A stretch of 58,160 bases of DNA from Rodentolepis nana (lineage: Eukaryota > Platyhelminthes > Cestoda > Cyclophyllidea > Hymenolepididae). A program made the position numbers and the translations under genes. Shown one piece after another: positions 37,340-50,400 of this stretch; position 1 is the stretch's first letter, and each line of letters opens with the position of its first letter. The notes under the pieces are model-generated. The model had not been told where the DNA came from. It saw only the letters and a list, made by a program, of their open reading frames with translations, and did not search any database. The stretch spans positions 1-58,160 of the forward strand of contig UZAE01012141.1 of the NCBI GenBank assembly GCA_900617975.1, in the 5' to 3' direction.

Positions 37340-40300
37340 ATGACACTCTTGGACATGGAAAACAAGGAAAGCATTTTAGCAGCTCTGAATGGTTTGTTAT
37401 ATATGAGTTCTGATTTTGCTAGACCTTGTCCCCGATGATAAACCACCAGCAATTTTAGATGAATATCTTCGTGAAATTGCAAAGCATGGACTAACATTGT
37501 AAGGCTTACTATTTCTAATATTCAGTATTCCTTGGATTCATATTAAACCACTAATTCTTCTGAAGTTCAATCATATAATGGATGAGTTTATCGATGACGT
37601 TGATGAAAATCTTCACCAGAATGTTCTGAGATCTACCGATGTTAATGATCTCAGAGAACGAGTTTACAAAATACTCAGTCAATTCGAAGGGTATTACGAG
37701 GATATTATTTTTTTTAACTCTTTAGTACACCATTTACTATCCAACGGATCTGTGAGCTTTTGTCGGATCCTCGCAAACACTACTCTCGTCCAGATAAATT
37801 TCTTCGTGGTTTCGAGAAGGTGTGTCTAGTAGTTTCAACAGTAGATGCATATGGAAAGTGAGTTTTAGCTGCCTTTAGTGGTTACCTTTTAGTAAAATTC
37901 ATAATGTTGAACCACGGCTGTCTGGAACTATCGAAAGGTGCACATCGTTTGTACTTAATGGAACGTCTGGTGAAATCGGCCCTAATGAGGATTCCCCGGG
38001 TGGATCAAAACGGTCAGAGGATGGTGAAGAAGAGGATAATGAAGATTTAACATCTCCAAGAAGACCCTGTATCAACTTTTATCGGGTAATCCTCTTTATT
38101 TTGATCTTTTCATATTTATGTCTTTCTATACTATAAGCGTAAAGTGAGGTAGCCTTTACTTCAGGATTTTTCATGGAAAACATGCTTGGATGTTTCAATT
38201 GGTCGTTCCTTCACTTATTTCATTGCGTAGAGGTTGTATATAACTTAGGAATTGAACTAATCATGCAGATGCTTGCCATTCGACTGTTTAGTCATCCTTT
38301 TTGGATGTATTTTCAAGTGATTTCGAAATCTCTGCCTACTTACCTGGTGCATATTTCTTGTTACCACTGTTTTTCTTTATTAATCGAACTCGATATTGGT
38401 CTTTTCTTGACCCTCTTATCAACATGAGTATTTATTTATCGTGCTGCCGTTAAAGTCAGTTTGTGCCAGGTGATCGCCTTGATTACAGCGTCCCATCAAG
38501 ATCCAACAATTAACGGAAGTCTTGATTGATTATGTAAGCGTCCGTTGATGGGGAATATGGCCACTTTCTAGAGATATCTAGAACTTGGAAATACTTATCA
38601 ATATCTGAGTGATTGGATTTATGCAAAAGCTTGAACAAAAAACGACTTGTCTTTTGATCACTGTCTGTATAAGTTATGGACTGAGTTATCTTTGGTATAC
38701 AGACAAGCCTGTTTGGCTGGCCAATGTCACTAAATGAATAACGTTTAGTCATATGTCAACATTGATGGGAACTGGCATTCTGCTTTCCCCGTTGCTGGCC
38801 TGAAACGACCCGTTTAATTAGTCATTCACATCAGTGGCTGTTCATCCAGTGAACAGCGTTACTCATTGAGGTGGTAATAAATATCTCCCCATACTCACTG
38901 ACAAACTAGAATACTGTTTTGGAATGGGCTTTAACAGGTTTGTGAACTAATAATGGTTTTGTCCTTTTAAAACTCTTAATCTTACATTCAGCGCCCGACT
39001 TCCAAATTAGTCGAAGGTCTTCATAAATCCTTCGGTGGAGATAGTCTCATTGGTGCCTACAGTCCTGGAATTCCTGGGAAGCATACACTTCAACGTCCGT
39101 TCCTCAGTGGTCGAGGCTCCTCGGCCATTCCCTTCAGTACTATCTTTGAAGATGCTGAAATTTCTTGCGCCGCAGCAACAACCGAAGATGACGATGGTGG
39201 TAATAATGACGACGATAGGGGAGAAGGAGAGTTGAAACAGGAAAAGAGTGAGTCTGATGGTCCCATTTCCGAAGAAGCGAAAGCGCCATCAGCGTCAGAA
39301 TCAACCCAACAGCAACGTCCACTTACTGGACTTCAAAAACTCTTCTTGGAGAATGAGGAAGATGACCGTGATATGGTACTTTCCCATTTTTTGTTTATTC
39401 TTGCCTAACGTGTGATCTTGAACTTGGTGTCTGTGTTGCATATCAGTTAATCATTCGATGCGTGCTCATGTTCTCTAAGATCCTTTCTTATGTATTCATT
39501 GTCATATTTTTTCATTTGTGCAGTAGTTGTATTGATTGAGGTGTAGACGATTTCCAAATCTTTAATTCTGCACTAAATGTATAAAGTCAGTGAGTGAATT
39601 TTTATGCATTTTGACATCTAACGAAACCATCTGGAACGTAGCCAGTTCGAATTATCAAATTTAGCTAAGAGTATAAATAACTGACGGGGTGGACGTTTTA
39701 CATGTACCTACGGTGTTAAACTATATAACTATGAAAAGTTTAAAATTAAAGTTCGTGATTAATAGTCTACTATATGGTGTGCCCGATTTAATCTTATTGT
39801 CTTCATTTTAAATAGCTGATATCTCCCGTCCCATCGATTGAACAAATGTTACGCCCAATGGGACAATTAGAGGCATTCGTCAATACAATTTCCATGGTTA
39901 CTGCTAACCCAACTTCCTCCATAAGCCATTCTGCTACTGGCATTTCTGAAAGCTCACTGCCTAAAGAACCACCACCGTCACCCAGTTCAGAAGAAGATGA
40001 GGCAACTTCAGAAAGTGAGGTGAAGGAGGTCGAAATACCTATAACTGAAATCAAGCCCCCTAAAAACGAGGAAAGTGAATGTAAGGAGGAACAGAGGAGG
40101 GACGCGGAAGAAGGAGAAACTTCCTTGAACATCGAAACAGAGAAAGATACGGCGAAGATTTCACCCTCATCTTCTGTTATTCGACAGGCTTCACTCAAAC
40201 GACGGGATTCAGATATTCCTAGTGAAGACAACGTGGTTGTTAGCCTATCTAGTCCTGCTAAGAGGATTCGGCTTGATACCGAACAGGAATTTACGGATAT

Positions 40301-41591
40301 TGGGGTGAGTTTATTTGCTTAAATTTAAAATCATAAGTGTTTAATGTGTTATTGTTATAAGTTGCATTCACCACTCATTCCTGGATATACTCTAGTGCTG
40401 AGGGAATTTTTGTGCTTCCGTGAACCTGCCTTTAGTTAATAGATACCATACTTCGAACTACCCGATTTGTTAATTACCTTGAAGCAGTCAAACTTTCTCA
40501 TTTAGACATTTAGTGTTTTTCTCTTTGTGGAATGAGACAGTTTATTAATTATTACAGTCCTAATACAAGCAGTAGCAGGAATAAAGTCACAATATGACAT
40601 CAGTAGTCTCGGTGTCTTGTAGCTTGATCGATTTTTTGAGAATAATTGTAGTATAACTGGCTTCCCCTATCGTTCATTGTTTTGCCTGCCTAAGTGGTTC
40701 TGACTGACACCATGCACTGCCATTTGATATGCTATATTGTGTTCCTGGGTTTCGCGCGTAGTTTCAATCCATTAGAGGGTGAGAATGCTTTCTGTAAAAG
40801 AAATATTCACAACGACCCAAAGGAATCACTTGTTGAAAAGATTACATCTGATCATATTCTGATAGTCTTGTATTTAGGCTTCAACGCCACCATAAATCGT
40901 CTAAGAACAATGGCATTGATGCCACTAGCTAGAAACGAGTCTTTATATGAATGCTTGACGATGAGTTTTGGGAACTGGTCGTTCTGGCATTCCGTGCAAA
41001 TTCAGTGCTGGGGAAGAAATCCCATTTTGGGTGATAGCTAAAGAGGAATTTGATAAACTCCCAATCCGTCTTTATTCGAAGTGTTCATCTTTGATCGAAT
41101 TATTTGAATATAATTTTAGCCTTTGGTAGCCTTTATCCTCCCCACAAATTGCCAGTGATGTCTAAAACAAACTTTTATGCGTAATTCTTTTCTTTTTCCC
41201 TTTTCATGTGTAATCCGTTTATTTTTCAGTTTATAGCAGCTGAAACGGTGACTAAGATAGGCTGTTGATGATTTGACTGTGCATATTCTTTTACCTGCAC
41301 AAATATTTTTTTTTGCAGTTTTCTGAATCTACGCTTACACCAATGGACTATGGGGAAAATGAGAATCCGCAAGGCATTTCTACTGAACAATATGTGTCTA
41401 GAGAAGAAAATTTGACTGAAACTGAATTCTCAAATGATTATATTCAGAGTTCTACTTCTTCGAAAGAGGAGAGGAAAAGGGATCAAGAAGCTGAGACTTT
41501 CAGCACCACATCATTAGAACCTCGAGATGAGCAAGAACGTCCCTATGCAACTGTTGATTCCGATACTGGTGAAAAGGAACTATTGAAATGA
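37340..41591 (+). CDS. PPP4R2: Serine/threonine-protein phosphatase 4 regulatory subunit 2 (8 exons, four ultra-short introns)
   Basis: Exons are 37340-37391, 37423-37498, 37526-37690, 37726-37857, 37893-38085, 38992-39375, 39816-40304 and 41319-41591, giving 1,764 nt and 587 residues. The first four introns are only 31, 27, 35 and 35 nt, all GT-AG. The N-terminal 140 residues follow PPP4R2 closely: [40 protein letters not shown] and DKFLRGFEK. The rest is acidic and Ser/Thr-rich with a PAKRIRLD motif, as in the family's disordered tail. PPP4R2 binds the PP4 catalytic subunit and helps direct it, for example in DNA-damage recovery and centrosome or RNA-processing roles. An in-frame TGA upstream of the ATG at 37340 supports that start; a second Met lies five codons on. 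Its 3' end is convergent with the LIM gene, 263 bp away. Confidence 0.93.
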
Positions 41592-41854
41592 CATTTAAGT
41601 AGTATGTTCCCTTTCTTATAACACTTGTCTCACTCCTGGTGAGGTTTTAAAACGAACATTTTTTTTCTAATCTATGTTTAGTACCTCACAAATGCACTAC
41701 AGTCTTCTCTATACTGCTGATAAAACATTGACTATATCTAATCATCATATTTGTGCTTTTATTAGTAACGTAAATGAGGAACCTATTTGAACAAAAAATA
41801 AGGCTTGTTGGAGGTTAGTAAATTAGATTATAGAGATTAAACAATGACAATTAA

Positions 41855-42817
41855 TCAACGTCGGAAGGTTTGCAGAGAAAGCTTGCGATTGCAAGGATTG
41901 CAGTAGAATTTGTTGTCTCTATGATACCAGTCGCTGCGTTGTAGAACTCGAGAGCAATTGGCGCATCTGAAGCAGGAGTTATGGAACACTTGTCCTAAAG
42001 CTTCTACACTTTCTGCTCTGTAGGCTCTGCGATCACAGCTGTGGCACTGATTACCACTAACACGTGTTCTGATTGATAATGCAGGGCAGGGCTTCTGGTC
42101 CTTAGCATCAGGTAGGTCTTGAAGTGGAAGTGGTGGTTTTGAATCAAGTTTTCTTATAGGTGATGGACTTGGTTTCTTCCTTATTATCACTGTTTCCCGG
42201 GAATCATCTGCAGTATCTTCAGAGTTTCGTGTCGTTTCATGGATAGAATGTGGTCGTGGCTTGATTTCAGTTTGCTCTTCTTTGGGTAGTTTATGAGTCC
42301 TCCTTAGTGGATCGGGTCCATTTAATATCTTGCTAACAGTCTTCCAAGGGAAGCTTGAAAACGGCATAACGTTAAGGGCTTCTAAACGCCACCTTGCATC
42401 TTTTTCTTCCCGAGTTTCGAATGAGCTAACTGTTCTACGGAACTTGTTATAGTCTAGTCTCCAGAAAGGCATTTCTTGAGCCATTTTCAACTTTGATTTA
42501 GCGACGCTAGGTGGTGGGAAGCGTGCGATAGATGGCTCATAGAAACGGTGCCTAGATCTTCCACGATGCTTTCTGCGAGCTCTGTTTTTGCTGTTGATTT
42601 CATTCTGCACAGATCCTGGAACCACTACTGGAAGGCAGCCGTTATGGTTATCTACATTAATTCGTTCCATCTGATTTTGCAAAGCTAGGACTTCTGAATG
42701 AGACAACGGACGCGCAATGACCACTTGCATGTCTTCTGAAGGGTCTCTGGTAGATCTCCTTGCTCTTAAGGCCTGGTGTCGCCTGAAAATCGGGTATTGC
42801 GATAGCGTAGTTTGCAT
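41855..42817 (-). CDS. LIM-domain protein, intronless, single C-terminal LIM domain
   Basis: Uninterrupted frame of 320 residues. Residues 258-309 form one complete LIM domain: C-x2-C-x17-H-x2-C-x2-C-x2-C-x17-C-x2-C (CHSC, HNSCFRCANC, CNPC), so all eight zinc ligands are present. The preceding 250 residues are basic and proline/serine-rich (RARRKHRGRSRHRF, KKPSPSPIRK) with no other recognisable domain. Single LIM domains of this type are protein-binding modules of actin-associated and scaffold proteins, and the spacing resembles EPLIN-type LIMs. I cannot assign an orthologue. Only 11 residues follow the LIM domain. Absence of introns in a region of spliced genes could mean an old retrocopy, but the frame is intact. 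Confidence 0.85.
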   Translation of the reverse strand: MQTTLSQYPIFRRHQALRARRSTRDPSEDMQVVIARPLSHSEVLALQNQMERINVDNHNGCLPVVVPGSVQNEINSKNRARRKHRGRSRHRFYEPSIARFPPPSVAKSKLKMAQEMPFWRLDYNKFRRTVSSFETREEKDARWRLEALNVMPFSSFPWKTVSKILNGPDPLRRTHKLPKEEQTEIKPRPHSIHETTRNSEDTADDSRETVIIRKKPSPSPIRKLDSKPPLPLQDLPDAKDQKPCPALSIRTRVSGNQCHSCDRRAYRAESVEALGQVFHNSCFRCANCSRVLQRSDWYHRDNKFYCNPCNRKLSLQTFRR

Positions 42818-44485
42818 TTTGTTAATTTCAACAGTGTGACAAAAATTAGCAATATTATCTGCAGCTTAAACTCCAGCTGTTTGCGATTGATTTTTTAAAA
42901 TGCTTGACGCACGTCGTCAATATTTGCTGTACATGTGACTTATCTTGTATGTCTTATAATCGTGACGTGATTGTCTTTGCACTGGAAGTCGGTCATTTAT
43001 TTAGAAATATCTCTAAAAGCAAAGCATTGAAATTTTAATAAGTTGCCTCTATCTAAATTTAAAATTGCTAGAAATTGCGTACTAATAAATCAGCCTCTTT
43101 GATTTCCGTCATTAAATTTGGAAAAATATCTTATTTCTGGACAATGAATTTTTTCTGAGTTCTGGATGCCAAGGTAATAAATCCTGTCTTCCTATTAAGT
43201 CATTTAGGGATCTATCATCAGTTTTTTGTTAAAAATTCGATCATATTCAACTTATTCAAAAGTCGATAAATAGCTTGTATTATATCATTTGGTAGCTCAT
43301 AAGAATTGAAATTAGCAAAATGAAAGGGAAACTGAGACTAAGCGCAAGGCAAGTGAGCTAATATGAATATATCATTTTAAAATTAAGGCAATGTTATGGA
43401 AATGATTAAATGATCTGGTTTAACCAGCTCTTTCTTGAGATGTCTTTTGCGCTCAATTGTACTGAATGTAGATCGAAAATACGATTTACGAAGTCTATGT
43501 CTGCTGAATGTTAAGTAATATAAGAACCCAACCGTTAGAAACGCATGTATGGGTAACTACTGGTTAGCGAATGAGAAATGAAACGTTACCTGACATTAAC
43601 GATTAGAGGAACTTAATTGACAAAATTCGATACATATTTGGAGGCATGTGCATGATGAAAGAGTTTTGCTTAACGGGAATTATGCTTAATATTCGATGCT
43701 CTATTAATAAGACCGTTTTTTCACGACGGAGTATAATATCGACTTAACTTAAAATTTTAAAATAAACATAGCTTAAACCATCATTCTACCTGAATTCGTG
43801 AGTGAATTTGCCAATTAAAAATGAGAAAAAAATCAAATTAATAGCATTTATATTAATACAAGTAAACGTATCACATTAAATACATTAAAAAATCTAAATA
43901 GGTAAGTTATAAATAACAGATATAATAAATTCATAACTTTATTCTTGATTGAATTTTTAAAATGAAATAAAGATTGGTTTGAATAAGGCGAATTTCGGCG
44001 CAACATTTTTAAGAAATCTACGCGGTTATTGGCAAGTGGGAATTCGTCATATTCAAACCTAAATCCTATAATACGATATATTTTGTGATTTTTTTGCACA
44101 ATTTTGTTAAAACGTTTATTTATTCTCTCAGCTTATATTTTTATACAATTTTTATTTTTCAATGTTAATTTTCTTTTGCGCTAATTACATCTGTCTATTT
44201 ACTTATATTACTAACGCAGTATTGATGCATGCACATTTTAGTAGTGGGTTTATAACCAAATTCCTCAATGTCTTCCCTTTCGTCCTCGTTCAAGTCCATA
44301 GAGGTTAGTTTTCCATAATTAAATATCAATTTTATGTTTCTACTTAAGATTTTTAATGCCTTTCTAATAAAGTTTCTATTAACTTCATTTCCTGTCAATA
44401 TCCTATTATGTCTCTTGAGTGCTGTTTTTACTTGACGTATTACATATTCTAGTATTTACGTTTATTTCGATATTCTGAATATTTT
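42818..44485. other. AT-rich intergenic region between divergent genes
   Basis: About 1.7 kb between the LIM gene (minus) and the zinc-finger gene (plus), so it should hold both promoters. Short minus-strand frames at 43848-44099 and 44195-44398 are AT-driven and lack domains. Confidence 0.45.
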
Positions 44486-44487
44486 AG
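44486..44487 (+). other. Splice acceptor immediately upstream of the zinc-finger gene start
   Basis: TTCTGAATATTTTAG ends 3 nt before the proposed ATG at 44491. It may end a 5' untranslated or coding intron, or be a spliced-leader acceptor. Confidence 0.4.
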
Positions 44488-44490
44488 GGA

Positions 44491-47400
44491 ATGCCAGCTA
44501 TTACGCCGACGCCGGTTTACTCCAATATTCTTGTTGGTCAACCTCCAGGTGCGTTCTTATTTCTTTTCAATCTACCAATGTCTTTTTACTCTCTTCCCAA
44601 ATCAATTCCTTTACACTTCACATTAAGTTTACGTACAGTGCACTGGCCTTACTGACTTGACTGACGGTGAGTCTTCACAATACTGTTACAACGGTAGTTT
44701 GACTCTTCTTATCCCACTCTCTTCTAACTATCCTAGCAATTTTGACTAATTGCTAATTTCCCGTATACTTATCTACAACATCGATCGCTGTTGGTCCCCT
44801 TTCAGGTACTGTTTTCCAACAACCTGGTGGAGATAATGTCTACCTTCGGTTAAAATTGGACGATTCGAATACTGTAATCTATCCAGTAGTTGGTCAATCA
44901 GTAATTGGCCAACCACAGGATCCCAATTTACTTCAACAACAACAGCAAGTCACTGGTCAGCAGCAAGGTCAACAAGCCATCCAGCAACAAAGACAGCAAA
45001 ACTCTCAACAAGTTGCTCAATCTCAGCAAGCAGTCACCTTGGCTGTTGGTACTCCCATAGTTACCACAACACAACATCTTCAACAGCAACAACAACAGCA
45101 GGCAAGTTTTTTTCCTCTCAATAAGCCATTTTTCTTCACGCTCTTCTACGAATTTGTTACTGTTCAAAAACACTTCTCTTCCAAATAGGGTGGTGAAGAG
45201 TCGGTAGTTGTAACAGCTGTCGCTCAACCAGCTGCCACGGTAACTACTCAACTTAACGAGTGTGTCTATTGTCGGGTCACTTTTGCCTCGGATATGGATC
45301 TACGTCATCATATGGAAATGTCCCATAATAGTGAGCTTAAATCTTATTTATTTGCTCTATTGAACTGATTTTTGCATGTGTTAACTCTCCCTTTAAGGTG
45401 CGAGGCGATTTCAATGTACCATTTGCGGAAAGTCCTACACTAAGGCTTTTCTCCTGAAGAATCACATCAAAAGTCGTCATGATAGTATGTGCAGTGACAA
45501 TCTGGAATTCATATCGAAAGTTGAAACTTAAAATTTGCTTATTTTATTCTAGACATTCGAGATATCTTCTGCCCAACTTGTCAAAAAGCCTTTAGCAAAC
45601 GCTCGGTTATGAAGCGTCATATGAAATCAGTTCACGCAGGTCAGTGGGGTTCAAACTAATCCCTAATTATTCGAACTATACTATAAATGCTTTCTTTCTA
45701 CATTTAAGACTCGAAGGACTACACTTGCACGTTGTGTAATAAGGCTTTTGCTGAAAAGAAGAACCTACAAATGCACATCAATGCTCTTCATAAAGGTTAG
45801 TTTAGGTTCAGGTGATATATAGCTCTAATTCCGTCTCAGAATTAACATACAAAGATTACTATACGGGCAAGAGCTTGGGTAGCTAAATTCGGGAAACAAA
45901 GTCCAGGGCTATCAAATGTAAGTGAATAAGAGTTTCTGTGTTTTATGGAAAATTGGTAGAGGGAGATATAGCAGTTATTTATGTAGACACGGCTGTAGTT
46001 GATGGCCGATTTTGCAGATAGGGGTCGGTTGACAGGCAATGTCTGTTGAAGTTGACAGGTCCAAGTTAGTATTCTGGTTTAATGTTTTTAAAGGTGGTAT
46101 AAATGCGCAGAACAGGCTCGAAAACAAGGGCAAGATGATTAGTATGTTACATCGCTTCTTATTTTACAGTGTCTTGGAATCTTTCCAGTTGTTGCATTTG
46201 TATGAATTTATGCATTGCGACGCGGGTCGTGGAAACATCTTGAGACTATTGCAAATTATTGCTAAGGTGATATATTTTTTGTTGTGGTTAGGGAACTGCT
46301 ATTAGGAGCAAAGAATATAATTATTTATATTAACTATTTGTGAAATTATATATATATATATTTTTTTAAATGTAGGTCTGAAACCATTTCATTGTCAGGT
46401 TTGCGGCAAGGATTTTGCTCGAAAGTGTGATCTTTTGAGACATGGAAATTCCGTTCATAAAGGTTGGTTTGAGCCCTTTCATTCTCCTCATGTAGTAGTT
46501 ATAATTGTCCTTAAAATGAACTTTTTATCTTTGGGGTTTTCCTTTCCTTCTCACATGACAAAGAACTATTTTTTGGAAAAATGAGGGCTTGAAAATAGTA
46601 ACTTTGATTTTTTTTCATAAACAGATTTCCTTGCTGATACGTTCAGATATGAATGAATGGTACTTGAAAATAGTAACTGTACGGCCTTGAGTATGAAGTA
46701 CTGTGAAATAAGTTTAAGTATAAATTACCACTTTCCGTTTAAGCGGATCGACAAGACACGAGACTATTATTGTTGAATAGATAGTAAGGAACTCTTGGTA
46801 ACTCTCAATTTATGTTGGCCTACTGATTAAAAAGGAAATCATTTTCATCTATCTGTTTTGGTGACATTTGTGGTTCTCTTTCTTATTGTCATTAAATCAT
46901 GTTATATTTAATTTCATATATGAATCTCTATGTAATTACGAATCATACTCATGATCTGACTGGCCTTAAACACAATTCATGCCGGGTTATGAGTAGTGTG
47001 TAAGTACGTTAATAAGTATGTGTTCTCTTTTTTCCTTTTGTAGAAAGCAAGCCTTTCGAATGCAGTTCATGTGGCAAGGGCTTCCCCCAAAGATGGTATC
47101 TGGAACGTCACATGGTCGCTGTTCACAAAAGTAATCCCTCTTTCCTACTCATGATCTCCTCTGACTTTATGACAGTATAACTGGAACTCTCCCTCTCTTT
47201 CTCCCCTCACTTCCTCTAGTGAATCTTCAACAGATGCCCCAAATGCCAGCCACAACCTCAAATGTTTTCGCAATGACCCAGGCACCTCAGGCAGCCACAG
47301 CAACGATCCTCACCCAGGACCAATTAATGCAACAGATTCAACAGCAGCAGCAGATAATTCAAACCCAGCAAGTACAGCAACATCAAGTGATTCAGCAGAC

Positions 47401-50400
47401 CCAGCAGCAACATGGCCAACAACAAATAATCCAGACGACAGGTCAGCAGCAGGGTCAACCAACTCTAATACAACACCCTCAGATTATTCAACAACAGCAG
47501 AACCAACAGCAAGACCAGCAACAACAACAGCTACAACAGCAGCTGAATACCCAGCAGCAGCAACAGCAGACTACAGTTTCGCAGAATCAAGTAATGACCC
47601 AGATTGTTCAACCGCAGTTTTCACAAGCCCAGCAACAGCAATTACAATTCTCTGCTTTCTCCCAGGCTCCCACTAACTCCGTCAGCATTGGTAAGTGCCT
47701 CTTTGCTCTTTCATCTAACATCCATCATAATCAGTAACTTTCCATCCATGGGGTTCTTGCCAAGTCCATTGCGTAAATATTTGAATAATATTTCCACAGG
47801 ATCAAAAAGTGAGCAGTTAATATTCGTATCTCAATTGTAAATTGAACATACAACGTTAACTATTCCATATATGGAGGAAGAGGGGTAAAGCACGTCTTTC
47901 TTGAATTCCATGGTTATCTCTATCTTGAGTTGTACATTTCTTTATTCGTAACGTCTCCATCATATGTGAGAATTTTGTATATTGTAAAATTGTTTTCAAG
48001 ACATTTTGGGGAGGGGGATTTTCACTTTCATTGGTTTGAATTTTCTTACCGTCTTGCTCCGTTTCTAAGATGCCTAATGAAGGAAGAAAGGTAACATCTT
48101 AAATTGCGTTAGTTTAAATAACGCGGGTGGTTGCATCTATTTCCTCGCAATTTCAGTAGAGTGTTTGTATTATCTTCAGCTTAGAAGCTAGCTGCAATTT
48201 TTGCAACTTAGCCAAGCTTACTGAACTGCAAAGTCAGAGAAGCTACTAAGCTGTCTATTTTGGTGAAGTATTTCCTTGCACTTACTTGGGTTGTCATCGT
48301 TGATCCTCCGCCCTGATGAATTGCTTAAATTCTGCCAACATCTATATTAGCCAGATTTAATCAGTGCGGGGTTGGCTGTTAGACTCACTTAGTGTGAACC
48401 GAATGGCTTCGAACCCCGTGACCTTTGACTTTGCAGACGGCCACGCTAGTTACCCAATGCCCCGTCGACTAGCGAGCTTAGCTTAGGTTTGTACGTCTTC
48501 CTACAAAGCATTGATACTAATTATTTTTCAGTATAGAGAAATCTGAATGCTTCAAGGATGAAGACCCTACATTTCGTCTTCTTATGTAGATATTTACGAT
48601 CGCCGTTCACGGGATGTAGGTTTCGATAATGGCCTAGATTTTTATCGGTCGGCTTCTGTTTCTATTAGCTTTGGAGATAACTGACGCGTCGCGCTTTATT
48701 CCAAATAAGGGTTTATTCGATTCTACTACTTAGAATCTCCTATAATCTAATTATTTAATATCATGTTTCGTTGATGAGTTGCTTTGGGAAGACTGTAAAA
48801 GAAAGGTTCTTTGATGGTTTTTATCTTTGATTTTGCATTCCTCGTTTTCTTGAAGACTATAAAAAATGCCTTCAAGATTAAGGTGAGCTATTTCCGCATC
48901 ATCCTATTTAAAGGGGATTGTCAATGGAGTAACATCGATCAACAGTAGCATGTAGCATGTCGTACTCCTTGTATTAGACATATTGTTTGTAGCCTTATCG
49001 AAACGTCATCGCCTAATAGTTTGGTGAGATTTTGCATAGAGTTATTGCTAAATAGACTGTAATTAATCACCGAAGTCAAGAGTGAACTAATTTCCACCAA
49101 GTAGCAGTTTTCGGTTTCACCTAGAATAGGCTTTGTCACTGAATAGTCTCATTCCGGATACAGAACACATTGCAGAGATTGTAATCAAATGGGCTTAATC
49201 TCTTATTTTCTGTCTTTACTTGCCATCCGTCTATTTGAAGAACTTATGATTCACTTCCTAATTTTTACTTCCCAAGGACAATTTGAACTTTTTGTCTCAC
49301 TTGTGCTTTGACTCCGAGCCAGTTGTGTGATAGAATCACAAATCAATCAAGTCAAAAAATTACCATGGCGAACAGCAAGGTAATAATCGATAAATATGTG
49401 CACTGTCTATACTTCGGTTAGATGTGCAATTCGATTTCCCGTGTCACCGCGTACTAATCTTTAACTGCTCTCCTAATTTGGTATAGATTCAACTCCCCGT
49501 TTTTCTCTCTTTCGTTCTCCTCTACGGTTTGTTTACCTTTCAAGTTGTGGAATTAATATCTTCCTTAATTTTCACAACACCGCTGCTTTTTACTTAAATT
49601 CCCTACACTGTTTTATCAAAGTACATAGTAGCTTTGATGTTCGATAGAATATTGATTTTTTTCTGCTCTACGTAAATTTTTCTCCAGTGCATCTCTACAA
49701 CCGCCTGTACCACATGATAGGGCTTAGATTGAGATCGACTTGTAGTAAAAATAAGCCCGTTTATGCTGAAGGGCGAAGAGGTTTCTACCAATTATAGCGT
49801 ATAGAAGGGATATTCCTGCGGACTTTGATTATTAATACCTTTCAATTTGCGCCTTTTTGGTCTGTTTTCGTATGAAGATGGGAATTATACTAGTTTTATT
49901 TCTAAAGCCAACTTTCATAAAAGAGTTGCTGGAACAGAATGCCCATAAGAATGTGTAGCTGAAGTAGAGAAAATAGTTTATGGGGAGAGTTGGAAGATTT
50001 GACCCACGATAGTTTAAATAAGTATTGCTCAACTAGTTTTTCAGACGATCTTTTAAAGCAACCTTTTCACTGAATCCGCTGTTGATATCAAGCAAGACGT
50101 TCAAATATTTTTATCTTTTAGATGATGTAAAACAGTAGGAAAGTTTTAATTTAATCTTTGTGCCCAATATCTCTGATCGTGTCGATAAAGCCAGAGGATT
50201 TACTTCTTAACGAACATTCGTTTTCAACTGGTAGCTTCATATTTCACCGTTTTCGTTTGTGTGCTGTTAAAGAGAGTAAAGGGAGTTGCTGGCTTTTTTA
50301 TCCATGGCGGCTCTTCTTGTTGTCTAGACCATAGCAGCCAAAAGTCGTAGTCTTCGTTGAAGCTTCACGTGTCATAGCGTAATTCTTGGGTTACTATTAA

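Noticed and set aside
39803..40231. 142-residue minus-strand frame opposite PPP4R2 exon 7
   Set aside because: Shadow of the Glu/Ser-rich coding exon; no splice or domain evidence.
40694..41041. 115-residue open frame on the plus strand inside PPP4R2
   Set aside because: It lies wholly in the intron between exons 7 and 8, shows no domain, and is not needed to join the flanking phase-0 exons.
44928..45251. Leu-rich minus-strand frames opposite the poly-Gln exons (also 50558-50884)
   Set aside because: The complement of CAA/CAG repeats encodes Leu runs; no independent support.
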